Positions 34,753-42,650 of a DNA stretch of 64,000 bases are shown piece by piece. The translations under genes were made by a program, and so were the position numbers. Origin of the DNA: Phyllobacterium sp. YR531 (GTDB taxonomy: Bacteria; Pseudomonadota; Alphaproteobacteria; Rhizobiales; Rhizobiaceae); NCBI RefSeq assembly GCF_000282595.1, contig NZ_AKIZ01000003.1:1-64000 (forward strand). Reading direction: 5' to 3'. Positions within the stretch are counted from its first letter, which is position 1. Every line of letters starts with the position of its first letter. The notes below the pieces were generated by a model. That model saw only the letters and a list, made by a program, of their open reading frames with translations, made no database searches and was not told the DNA's origin.

Positions 34753-35757
34753 TTAGAGTTGTCGAATACGCGGTTCACTCTTTTCGCCGCGAAGATATGC
34801 AGCGTAGATTTCAGGCAAGTGCGTTATTAGATAGTGCCCGAACTCAGGTGTCAGGGCTTCATCAATAGTTACTTTCGTCTTGCCGTTTGCTTGTTCAATC
34901 TGGGCATAGGATAGCCCTTCTTTCGATTTCAGCGGGTAGATATAAGGTCCATATTGCCGAGGCATCAGGCTCTTCAGTATCAGGGCAAAACGGGCATCGC
35001 TATCGATCTGGAGTAATCGTTCCAGATCAACTCTCTCTCTCCAGGGAGTGTCGTCTTCCTGTAGTAATTGTGAAAGTTGTTCCCAACGGGGTCGGCCAAC
35101 CTTGGGGGCTGGGCCTATGACCTGGATCAAATCTTCCGGCAGGGAGTTTGCCACGGCAATCATTGTCGACAAATTGCCTTTATGAACCGCTAAAGCCGCA
35201 ATGAGGGCGTTTCGCTCAATGCCATGCGCCTCCAGTTTCGCCGCGAACAATGCCCGTTCGATAAAGGACAAATCCTTTCGCTCAAGGTTTTCCTTACCTT
35301 GCGCAACGATCAAATCCTCATCGGAAAGATTGCGGACAATCGCCTTGACCGGCCTGCCTATTGCCCGCAATGCTGCAAGCCGCCTATGCCCATAGGCCAC
35401 CTGATAACGGCGATCATCCTGAGGATGGGGCCGCACAAGGATTGGGACCTGTTGGCCATGTTCCTCTATACTAGCCTTGAATTCACTGAAATCATCGGTG
35501 TTGATATCGTCAAGCCGATCCCGGATGAATGACGCGTCAATTAGGTCAGGCTCGATTTGAACAACATGTTCACCGGCAGATATTTGCTCACGTAATGCCT
35601 GTGCTTCATCTGCATCATCTGACAGGCTTTGCAGCGACAAGCCCATAGCCTTGAGCGAGCCGGATTTTTGAGGAGGCTTGGTATGTCTGTGTTCGGTATG
35701 CGACGCATCATTGATAGGCGTCATCATAGCTTTTAGAGCATCCCTGCGCTTATTCAT
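34753..35757 (-). CDS. repB: Partition protein RepB (ParB family)
   Basis: Centromere-binding partner of RepA. The 334-residue protein starts at the ATG at 35757 (MNKRRDALKAMM), in an ATGA overlap with repA. The ParB/Spo0J nuclease-like domain has EHGQQVPILVRPHPQDDRRYQVAYGHRRLAALRAIGRPVKAIV and NLERKDLSFIERALFAAKLE; a RepB-specific C terminus follows. I searched the repABC genes and flanks by eye for the usual repABC parS consensus (GTT-N4-GC-N4-AAC) and found no exact match, so its binding site may be divergent or lie elsewhere. Confidence 0.95.
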   Translation of the reverse strand: MNKRRDALKAMMTPINDASHTEHRHTKPPQKSGSLKAMGLSLQSLSDDADEAQALREQISAGEHVVQIEPDLIDASFIRDRLDDINTDDFSEFKASIEEHGQQVPILVRPHPQDDRRYQVAYGHRRLAALRAIGRPVKAIVRNLSDEDLIVAQGKENLERKDLSFIERALFAAKLEAHGIERNALIAALAVHKGNLSTMIAVANSLPEDLIQVIGPAPKVGRPRWEQLSQLLQEDDTPWRERVDLERLLQIDSDARFALILKSLMPRQYGPYIYPLKSKEGLSYAQIEQANGKTKVTIDEALTPEFGHYLITHLPEIYAAYLRGEKSEPRIRQL

Positions 35758-36977
35758 GGAGCCCTCCCCCACGCGTCGCGTACCAGCTCTTCGATTTCGA
35801 GATTAACCGCATCCAGCGCCTCGATAGCCCTGTCATAGGTAGCGCGGGTGAAATATTCCCGGCCAACTTCGTACAGCGTCTGCTTTGTTAGACCAGCGTC
35901 TGAGATTGCAGTAGATTTGAGCAGGGCGTTTGTTAAAACGCGCTCGCCGAAAAGACTCTTCAGCAAGCCGACAATTTGGCCTTGAGGACCGTCGCTCGGT
36001 TCATATCGCGTCACAACGTAACGGAAAAAATCGTAATCAGCATCACCGCCAGCTTGCTCCACGACATCAAGGAGACCGGCAGTCATATGCAGGAACTGCG
36101 ACATTGAAGCCACATCAAGCATTTGCGGATGAATGGTTACAAGCACACTACGCGCCGCGCAAAGGGCCGATAATGTCAAGAATCCCAGTGATGGAGGGCA
36201 ATCCAAAACAACGATGTCGTAACGATCATCCACAGTAGCGAGCGCATTTGCTATACGAGAAAAGAAAAGCCGTTCGGTGCCCCTACGCTTCTCCGCCAGA
36301 ATGCGCGGCGTATCGTGTTCAAATTCCTGTAGCTCAAGGTTACCCGGAATGATGTCGAGGCCAGCAAAGTAGGTTTTTCGGATAATATCAGACAGCGGCC
36401 GCTGTTGATCATCATAGCGGATAGCGCCGTAAATCGTGTCATTGTCTTCCAGATCAAACTCCGGCTGAATGCCGAACAACGCCGACAATGACGCCTGCGG
36501 ATCGAGATCGATTGCCAGTGTACGATAGCCTCTCATAGCGAAATATTGCGCAACATGAGCAGCTGTCGTGGTTTTGCCTGAACCACCCTTGAAATTGGTT
36601 ACGGCAATGACCTGCATATGCTCGTTACCTTGACGAGAAGGCAGATAGCTCTTTTTGGACTTGGCTAGATATCGCCGTATCTCATGAACCTGTTCCAGCG
36701 AATACAGCCGACGCCCACCAGATGTCTTTTCCGCTTCAGGGCCTTCGCCCGCCAACGATAGATGTCGGATATAGGCATCGGTAATACCGATCAAACGAGC
36801 AGCTTCGCCAGAAGTGAACTTTCTAAGTTCCTTCTCTGCCGTAGGTGGAAAGGCGCGAGACCTCAGCTCCTGCAACTGGGCGCTAAGCAGATCAGCATCC
36901 GCTTCGACCAGCCGCGTCAGTGAGCGAACACGCTTTCCTGTACGGTGGCTCGGGTCTTTTTCAGTTGGAGACAACAT
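35754..36977 (-). CDS. repA: Partition ATPase RepA (ParA family)
   Basis: Walker-type partition ATPase and autorepressor of repABC. The 407-residue protein has an N-terminal helix-turn-helix region (FTSGEAARLIGITDAYIRHLSLAGEGP), the deviant Walker A FKGGSGKTTTAAH, LAIDLDPQASLSALFG and the Walker B-type IVVLDCPPSLGF. The start at 36977 gives the standard N terminus for chromid and plasmid RepA. It is the first gene of the operon. An inverted repeat immediately upstream is a candidate site for its autoregulation. Confidence 0.96.
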   Translation of the reverse strand: MLSPTEKDPSHRTGKRVRSLTRLVEADADLLSAQLQELRSRAFPPTAEKELRKFTSGEAARLIGITDAYIRHLSLAGEGPEAEKTSGGRRLYSLEQVHEIRRYLAKSKKSYLPSRQGNEHMQVIAVTNFKGGSGKTTTAAHVAQYFAMRGYRTLAIDLDPQASLSALFGIQPEFDLEDNDTIYGAIRYDDQQRPLSDIIRKTYFAGLDIIPGNLELQEFEHDTPRILAEKRRGTERLFFSRIANALATVDDRYDIVVLDCPPSLGFLTLSALCAARSVLVTIHPQMLDVASMSQFLHMTAGLLDVVEQAGGDADYDFFRYVVTRYEPSDGPQGQIVGLLKSLFGERVLTNALLKSTAISDAGLTKQTLYEVGREYFTRATYDRAIEALDAVNLEIEELVRDAWGRAP

Positions 36978-36979
36978 AC

Positions 36980-37012
36980 ACGCTTAAAATCCAATTTTAG
37001 AGATTAAAGCGT
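36980..37012. promoter_or_regulatory. Inverted repeat upstream of repA, candidate RepA operator
   Basis: On the repA strand, ACGCTTTAATC and GATTTTAAGCGT form an imperfect inverted repeat around a 10-base AT-rich centre, three bases before the repA ATG. A possible promoter (TTGACG then TGAATT, 17-base spacer) lies just upstream on the same strand. Repression of repABC by RepA with RepB at such a site is known in the family; this particular site is inferred. Confidence 0.45.
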
Positions 37013-37077
37013 AAATTCACCTGAGTCTGGCTGAGTCGTCAAGCGATTTCAGATTTTGCCCTGAGCAGTCCTGCATT

Positions 37078-38184
37078 TCAGTCGATTTCGCCAAGCGCTG
37101 GAACCCGCAAACCAGTGCTATCGAAGAGCGTAATATGCTGCTCGTCAAACGAAAACTCAACAATATCGCCGGTCTTGATTACATCATCCGTGAAAATACG
37201 GGCTGTCACCCGATTGCCATCAGGTCGCTCTATCGTAACCAGGCTTTCAGGACCCATGTTTTCATTTGCGAAAAGTGTCCCGGAGATAACATTGATATCT
37301 CCGGTATGAGCGATGCGCAGATGCTCGGGTCGCACGCCCAATGTCATCGCCTTTGCCTTGGCTGCTTCCGCAATGTGGCTGTACACGGTCAACCCTTCTA
37401 CTTTGATACCGTCGGCGTGGACCTGCAATTTGTTCTCTGCGACTTCTACCCTGATCGAAATGAGATTCATGGGAGGATTACCTACAAAATTGGCGACAAA
37501 GGTTGTTGCAGGCCGACGGTAGATTTCAAGCGGTGGGGCAAATTGGGCGATACGCCCCTTATCCATCACTGCCACACGTGTTGCCAGGGCCATGGCTTCC
37601 GCTTGATCATGCGTGACATACACTGCAGTCATGCCAATATCCCGCTGCAGATGATTAAGAAAACCACGTGCCTCAAGACGAAGCTTGGCGTCAAGATTGG
37701 AAAGCGGCTCGTCAAACAAATAGACCTGACTGGGATAAACAAGTGCACGTGCAAGCGACGTTCGCTGTTGCTGCCCTCCTGAAATTTGGCTTGGCAAACG
37801 CTTCAGCAGATCACCAATTTTGAGAACGTCCGCCACTTCTTTCGCACGGGCATGACGCTCGGCTTCGCCTTTGCCCCGGACCTTGAGTGGATAAGCAATA
37901 TTGTCTGCAAGATTCATATGTGGGTAAAGCGCATAATCCTGAAAAACCATCGAGATTTGCCGATCTTTCGGGTGCAGATTGGTTACATCTTTCCCGCCGA
38001 TCAACACTTTGCCGGAAGTAGGCGTTTCAAGCCCTGCGATCATGCGCAAGCTTGTAGTCTTGCCACAGCCTGACGGCCCGAGCAGGCAGACAAACTCACC
38101 ATCCGCTATATTGAAACTGATATCGGGTACTGCATTGAAAGTACCGAAGCTCTTGGAGACATTCTGAAATTCCACAGAGGCCAT
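37078..38184 (-). CDS. Sugar ABC importer ATPase (MalK/UgpC type)
   Basis: A 368-residue ATPase of a carbohydrate uptake (CUT1) system. It has Walker A GPSGCGKTT, Q-loop MVFQDYALYPHMNLADNI, signature SGGQQQR, Walker B VYLFDEPLSNLD and H-loop THDQAEAM. The C-terminal regulatory OB-fold domain contains LGVRPEHLRIA. The start is the ATG at 38184 (MASVEFQNV). It is the last gene of a minus-strand operon of binding protein, two permeases and ATPase. The LacI regulator and hydrolase next door suggest a glycoside substrate. Confidence 0.94.
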   Translation of the reverse strand: MASVEFQNVSKSFGTFNAVPDISFNIADGEFVCLLGPSGCGKTTSLRMIAGLETPTSGKVLIGGKDVTNLHPKDRQISMVFQDYALYPHMNLADNIAYPLKVRGKGEAERHARAKEVADVLKIGDLLKRLPSQISGGQQQRTSLARALVYPSQVYLFDEPLSNLDAKLRLEARGFLNHLQRDIGMTAVYVTHDQAEAMALATRVAVMDKGRIAQFAPPLEIYRRPATTFVANFVGNPPMNLISIRVEVAENKLQVHADGIKVEGLTVYSHIAEAAKAKAMTLGVRPEHLRIAHTGDINVISGTLFANENMGPESLVTIERPDGNRVTARIFTDDVIKTGDIVEFSFDEQHITLFDSTGLRVPALGEID

Positions 38185-38200
38185 AAGATTGATTATCCGT

Positions 38201-39031
38201 TTAAGATTTGATGCCACCGAAGAACCGGAAACCGAACTTCCAGTTCACGAAAAGATAAAGTGCGATGACAGGCAAGGAGTAGATCAATGAGTAAGCAGCG
38301 AGCAAGGTAACCACAGGCGTGCCAGCTTCCGAATAGAATGAGTAGATCGCAACGGATGCAGGCATCAAATTGTCACTACGCAGGAGAATGAACGGGATAA
38401 GGAAACTTCCCCAAATGTTCACAAACGCCCATACAACCACGACAACGATTCCCGGCCGGATGACTGGCAAGGCCACATCAAAGAATGCCTGAAGGGGCGA
38501 TGCACCCGCAACCATCGCACTTTCTTCATAAGACCGGGGAATTGCATCAATGAAATCTCGCAGGATGAACATTGCAGTGGGCAATAATCCGCCAGCGAAT
38601 ACGAGGATTACCGCCAAATGCGTATTGATGAGGCCAGCTGCCGAGATGATCAGAAAGATCGGTACCATTGCAGCGGAACCGGAAACGACTGATGAGAAGA
38701 GGAGGAGGATATAAGTAACGGCACTTTTTCCGGGTATCGACGAGCGGGAGAGAGCATAGGCAGCCAAAGTTGCCGAGACCCCAACCAATATCACACCGCC
38801 AAATGCCTGAATGAGACTATTCAACAAGGCTCGCATGGCAAACGTGTTTTGAAAGACCGCCGAAAAATTGGAGATGCTGAACGCTTGGGGGATCGCGAGG
38901 CCAAGTTCTGCACGCGCATTGAATGGAGCGGAGATAAACCAGATCAATGGCAGAGCGAACACCACACCAAGAATGGCGGCTATCGCTGAAAAGCCCATAC
39001 GCCGGACGTATACTTGTACAGGCACTTGCAT
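38201..39031 (-). CDS. Sugar ABC importer permease (MalG type)
   Basis: A 276-residue CUT1 inner-membrane permease with six predicted helices. The EAA coupling loop is EESAMVAGASPLQAFFDVALPVIRPG. The ATG at 39031 shares one base with the stop of the other permease (TGATG). It follows that gene in the order usual for these systems and precedes the ATPase. Confidence 0.93.
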   Translation of the reverse strand: MQVPVQVYVRRMGFSAIAAILGVVFALPLIWFISAPFNARAELGLAIPQAFSISNFSAVFQNTFAMRALLNSLIQAFGGVILVGVSATLAAYALSRSSIPGKSAVTYILLLFSSVVSGSAAMVPIFLIISAAGLINTHLAVILVFAGGLLPTAMFILRDFIDAIPRSYEESAMVAGASPLQAFFDVALPVIRPGIVVVVVWAFVNIWGSFLIPFILLRSDNLMPASVAIYSFYSEAGTPVVTLLAAYSLIYSLPVIALYLFVNWKFGFRFFGGIKS

Positions 39032-39939
39032 CAATCTGCCTCCGCCGGTTTTTTACGCGCCATCCGCAGATAAACCAGTGCGAATGCCAGATTGATGAGC
39101 ATTATGATAACCCCAACAGCAGCGCCCTTTCCGAACTCAAAATCTTTGAAAGCAATCCGGTAAGTGTAGATAGACAGCAATTCTGTTCGATATGATGGTC
39201 CGCCATTGGTCAAAAGGAATGGCGTAAACACATTGAACGTCCACATGGTAATCAGGATAAGATCAGTAACCACATGGCCCTTGATCAGCGGCAGCGCTAT
39301 GTCGCGCAGCTTTTGCAATGAACTGGCACCGGCGACGTCAGCTGCCTGAAAATAACTCGGCGGAATTGATTGGAATGCCGAGTTGAACAGCATCATGGAG
39401 AATGCCGCACCGCGCCAAGTATTGAATACTACAATCACCCAGAACGGATTTTGCAGCAACCAATCACCCGGTGGCAAACCAAGCCCTCGCAGGATCATAT
39501 TCAGCGTACCATTGTCAAAATCCAGAAATGCGAACCAGGCAAATCCAATAACAACTTCTGGCAATATCCATGCGGCAATTACTGCGGTCTGCAGGAAGGA
39601 CTTTATCTTGGGCGAGACAGTTTGACTCAACCAGGCCAGTATCAATCCCAGCAGTGCCTGGCCGACCAAAGCTGACAACAGCACAAACTGAGTGGTCAAT
39701 ATCAATGAGAAGCCGAACTGCCCACGGGAAAAGAACGTTAATGGATTGAACAGGGCGATGTAGTTTTGAAATCCCACAAAGTCGGGATTCAGCGCTGTGC
39801 TGCCAAGCAAAGTCCTGTTCGTAAACGAGACAACTATGACCCAGAAGAATGGGATGATTACAAACACGCCAATCAGTGCAGCCGCTGGAGCGAGAAACAA
39901 TGCGCCGGCTCTATTAGAGAGCAGTGAGAATGTCTTCAT
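39031..39939 (-). CDS. Sugar ABC importer permease (MalF type)
   Basis: A 302-residue CUT1 permease starting at the ATG at 39939 (MKTFSLLSNRAGALFLAPAAA). Six helices are predicted, and the EAA loop is QAADVAGASSLQKLRDIALPLIKG. It lies 43 bases after the binding-protein gene. Longer upstream frames overlap that gap and add polar sequence, so they are unlikely. Confidence 0.93.
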   Translation of the reverse strand: MKTFSLLSNRAGALFLAPAAALIGVFVIIPFFWVIVVSFTNRTLLGSTALNPDFVGFQNYIALFNPLTFFSRGQFGFSLILTTQFVLLSALVGQALLGLILAWLSQTVSPKIKSFLQTAVIAAWILPEVVIGFAWFAFLDFDNGTLNMILRGLGLPPGDWLLQNPFWVIVVFNTWRGAAFSMMLFNSAFQSIPPSYFQAADVAGASSLQKLRDIALPLIKGHVVTDLILITMWTFNVFTPFLLTNGGPSYRTELLSIYTYRIAFKDFEFGKGAAVGVIIMLINLAFALVYLRMARKKPAEAD

Positions 39940-39982
39940 CTGCGTGTCCCGACGCGATGCCGTTTCGTGGATAAAGCCCTCG

Positions 39983-41344
39983 TCAATGTGAAACCGTATT
40001 TTCTTCGCCCACAATGGCGATCACAGCAGCCTTGTATTGCTCCATTGCATTCTCTGGCGAAAGCTCGCCTGAAACCACACTCTCGGTCATTCGCTGTATT
40101 TCAGTGGAGACCTTATTGTAATTACCGTCATTAGGCCGTGCGGTCGTGATGGGCAGCAAGGTTTTTGCGGTCTCGGTCAGGAACGGAGAATTGGGAATGG
40201 CAACGTCATCGCGTATACGGATTGCCGGTTGAATTTCCTGAAATGCCGTGAGCTGATCCTTGCTGTTCATGAATGAAAGCAGTTCCCACGCCTCTTTCGG
40301 TGTATCTGAATGCGGGTTAATCACAAAGCCTGTACCACCGGAAACCGTCACGAAATCTTGCCCGCGCAACCCTTTTCCGGGCTGTATCGACGGCATCTTT
40401 TTCCATGCCATCACATTGTCCCGGTCCGCGACAGCAAATTCCGCTCCGGGTTTGGTCACTGAACGATAGAACCAGTCACTCTCAATGAGCATCGCGGTTT
40501 TTCCATCGCGAAAATTGGCGAATGTCCGATTGCGGCCATCTGCCAGAAGCTGTGCGCGCTGGTCACCGAGCTTTTCGTCAACATAGATGGTTTTATAAAG
40601 CTTCAGCGTGTCCAGAATCCCCTGGCTGGACACAATATATTTGCCACTGTCATCCGTGACCTGTTCACCTGTACCAAGTAGCGCCATCCAATAGCCCTGC
40701 ATTGCAGTGGCCTCACCCATTGAAACGCCCGCGTTGATTTGTAAAGGGAATGATGAAGGGTCTGCTTCCTTGATCTTTTTTGCTGCATCAAGGATTTCGT
40801 CCCACGACTTCGGCTGCCAATTATCTGCGTCAAGTCCAGCTTTATTGAATACATCCTTACGAACAAAGATCATTCGTGCATCCGTGCTCAGAGCAATGCC
40901 ATATGGCTTACCCTGATAGCTCATCAGCGCCTTCAAACCTTCCGGTATATGGCTCCAACCCTCCCAGTTGTTGACCTCTGCTCCTGCAACTTCGTCCAAC
41001 GATTTCAACAGACCGCCTTGCACGAAACTGGGTATGAGAAAACCGTCGAAATTGGCGACGTCCGGCCCCGATTGAGTTGAGAAATCCAAGGCCAACTGTT
41101 GAGCCAATTGCTCGTCCTCACCGCCAAACTGCGTCAGTTTGACGACAACTTCCTTCCCGTTGGCTTTCATTTTCTCGGTAAAGGCCGGGATAACTTTGTC
41201 TTGAATCCATTCCGCCATTCCGCTGTTCACGCCACCGATGACGCAGCGGCACGTAATGTTGAGATCGGTCGCAGCCAGAACAGTGGTAGGCGATGCAATC
41301 ATTGCGGACATACCGAATAATAAAGACGAAATAATCGTACGCAT
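39983..41344 (-). CDS. Sugar ABC substrate-binding protein (family 1)
   Basis: Periplasmic carbohydrate-binding protein, 453 residues, with a signal peptide at about 1-24 (cleavage after TTVLA). Family features include LTQFGGEDEQLAQQLALDFSTQSGPDVANFDGF, GKPYGIALSTDARMIFVRKDVFNKAGL, WDEILDAAKKI and the C-terminal PKEAWELLSFM. There is no lipobox. It is the first gene of the importer operon, transcribed away from the LacI regulator. A LacI-type operator lies about 104 bases upstream of its start. Confidence 0.93.
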   Translation of the reverse strand: MRTIISSLLFGMSAMIASPTTVLAATDLNITCRCVIGGVNSGMAEWIQDKVIPAFTEKMKANGKEVVVKLTQFGGEDEQLAQQLALDFSTQSGPDVANFDGFLIPSFVQGGLLKSLDEVAGAEVNNWEGWSHIPEGLKALMSYQGKPYGIALSTDARMIFVRKDVFNKAGLDADNWQPKSWDEILDAAKKIKEADPSSFPLQINAGVSMGEATAMQGYWMALLGTGEQVTDDSGKYIVSSQGILDTLKLYKTIYVDEKLGDQRAQLLADGRNRTFANFRDGKTAMLIESDWFYRSVTKPGAEFAVADRDNVMAWKKMPSIQPGKGLRGQDFVTVSGGTGFVINPHSDTPKEAWELLSFMNSKDQLTAFQEIQPAIRIRDDVAIPNSPFLTETAKTLLPITTARPNDGNYNKVSTEIQRMTESVVSGELSPENAMEQYKAAVIAIVGEENTVSH

Positions 41345-41447
41345 TGAAACTCCTCCCAGATGTTCCGGTAATGACGGACCGGCTCCATAACATTATCAGT
41401 AGAAGGCCCAACCCTCCTCCGGCCAGCCCGCTCACTCTCCATTAGAA

Positions 41448-41461
41448 TGAACACGCTTTCA
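41448..41461. promoter_or_regulatory. LacI-type operator, copy 1 (importer side)
   Basis: TGAACACGCTTTCA, an imperfect palindrome with central CG typical of LacI-family operators. A near-identical site lies at 41566-41579. The centres are 118 bases apart in the divergent promoter region, which allows looping between two bound dimers. Confidence 0.7.
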
Positions 41462-41565
41462 TTTTTGTCAACAGTAGTTTCAAAATTGGAATACATACAT
41501 CTTGTATATGCCAGCATTTATTTCATTTTCTATTGACTATTGCAGCCTTGGCAGCGCACTAATAG

Positions 41566-41579
41566 TGAACACGTTTTCA
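41566..41579. promoter_or_regulatory. LacI-type operator, copy 2 (regulator side)
   Basis: TGAACACGTTTTCA, differing at one position from the copy at 41448-41461 and flanked by the same following TTTT. It lies 19 bases before the lacI-family start, a natural position for autorepression. Confidence 0.7.
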
Positions 41580-41598
41580 TTTTTTTGGCAGAGCAGCT

Positions 41599-42639
41599 AT
41601 GGTTCTTCGTACCGATAAGAAACTTCCCCGAGCCACTGCCGACTTGGTGGCTCGTGAGGCTAATGTATCGCGGGTGGCTGTTTCTCGTGCCTTTAATCCC
41701 AATGCATCTCTCAAACAGGAAAAGCGTGAATTGATCCTGCAAGTCGCTCGGGAGTTGAATTACACTCCCGACATGGCCGCACGAGCACTTGTGACCAAAC
41801 GCTCGCACCTTGTCGCGATGATTGTTCCCGACGTGTGCAGCCCTTGGGAGAGCCAGGAAATTGACGCCTTGACTACAGCCCTTCAGGCAGAAGGATTTGC
41901 AACTTTGCTGTTTAAGGCAAAGTCAGACTTCAGTATGGATCCCATGCTGCTGACGTACATGCGAGGTTTCAATCCGGACTCGGTTATCGCATTCACGGAA
42001 AATATAGAGCCTGACATCCTTACCGGTTTTCTCGATCGCGCAGTCCCCATCTATGTCATCTATGATGATGCCGAGCCATTTGGTGGAATGACCACCTCCA
42101 GTCTTTTTGACCGGCTGTTTGTGCAGCAAAAAGAAGGTATTGAGCAAGCTGTTGCACTCTTGAAGGGATATGGCGTCAACCGTGTTGCTTATCTGAGCGG
42201 GAAGCAGCAATCGCTGGCAAATACCGAACGCCAAAGAATGATTACACAGGTTCTTGCAGCACATGGTCTCGCGGCTCCGGTGATTGTACCGGGGGATTTC
42301 ACCTACGACACCGCTTACAGGGCGACATTAGACCTGTTCAGAGTGGGCAATGGTGCTGATGCTGTCTTTGCATCAAACGACGTTGGCGCTTTTGGCGTCA
42401 TTGATGCTTTGCGGCACGATCTTCAACTCTCTGTTCCCGGCGATGTCAAAGTCATCGGATTTGATGATATCCCGCAGTCAAACTGGAAAAGCTATAATCT
42501 GACGACCGTCCGTATCGATCTGGAAGATCGCGTGCGTGCATTGGTGCGGCTGATCCTAAGGCGTCTTAAGGCACCGGACTCCGCGCCTCTTGTGGAGACA
42601 TTGACCACCCGTCTCGTCGTTCGCGGCACTGTCGGTTGA
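41599..42639 (+). CDS. LacI-family transcriptional regulator
   Basis: A 346-residue regulator. The helix-turn-helix is TADLVAREANVSRVAVSRAFNPNASLKQEKREL, with the hinge helix YTPDMAARALVTKRS. The ligand domain is of the periplasmic-binding type (GYGVNRVAYLSGKQ, AVFASNDVGAFGVIDAL, VPGDVKVIGFDDIPQS). It probably represses both the divergent importer and itself through the two operators at 41448 and 41566, with a sugar as inducer. The downstream GH38-like gene starts around its stop codon and would be co-regulated. Confidence 0.93.
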   Translation: MVLRTDKKLPRATADLVAREANVSRVAVSRAFNPNASLKQEKRELILQVARELNYTPDMAARALVTKRSHLVAMIVPDVCSPWESQEIDALTTALQAEGFATLLFKAKSDFSMDPMLLTYMRGFNPDSVIAFTENIEPDILTGFLDRAVPIYVIYDDAEPFGGMTTSSLFDRLFVQQKEGIEQAVALLKGYGVNRVAYLSGKQQSLANTERQRMITQVLAAHGLAAPVIVPGDFTYDTAYRATLDLFRVGNGADAVFASNDVGAFGVIDALRHDLQLSVPGDVKVIGFDDIPQSNWKSYNLTTVRIDLEDRVRALVRLILRRLKAPDSAPLVETLTTRLVVRGTVG

Positions 42640-42650
42640 CTAAACTGCAA

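Noticed and set aside
33330-34778. Longer RepC reading frame starting at 34778
   Set aside because: It would overlap the start of the antisense RNA control locus and repB; the ATG at 34592 has a good ribosome site and the standard RepC N terminus.
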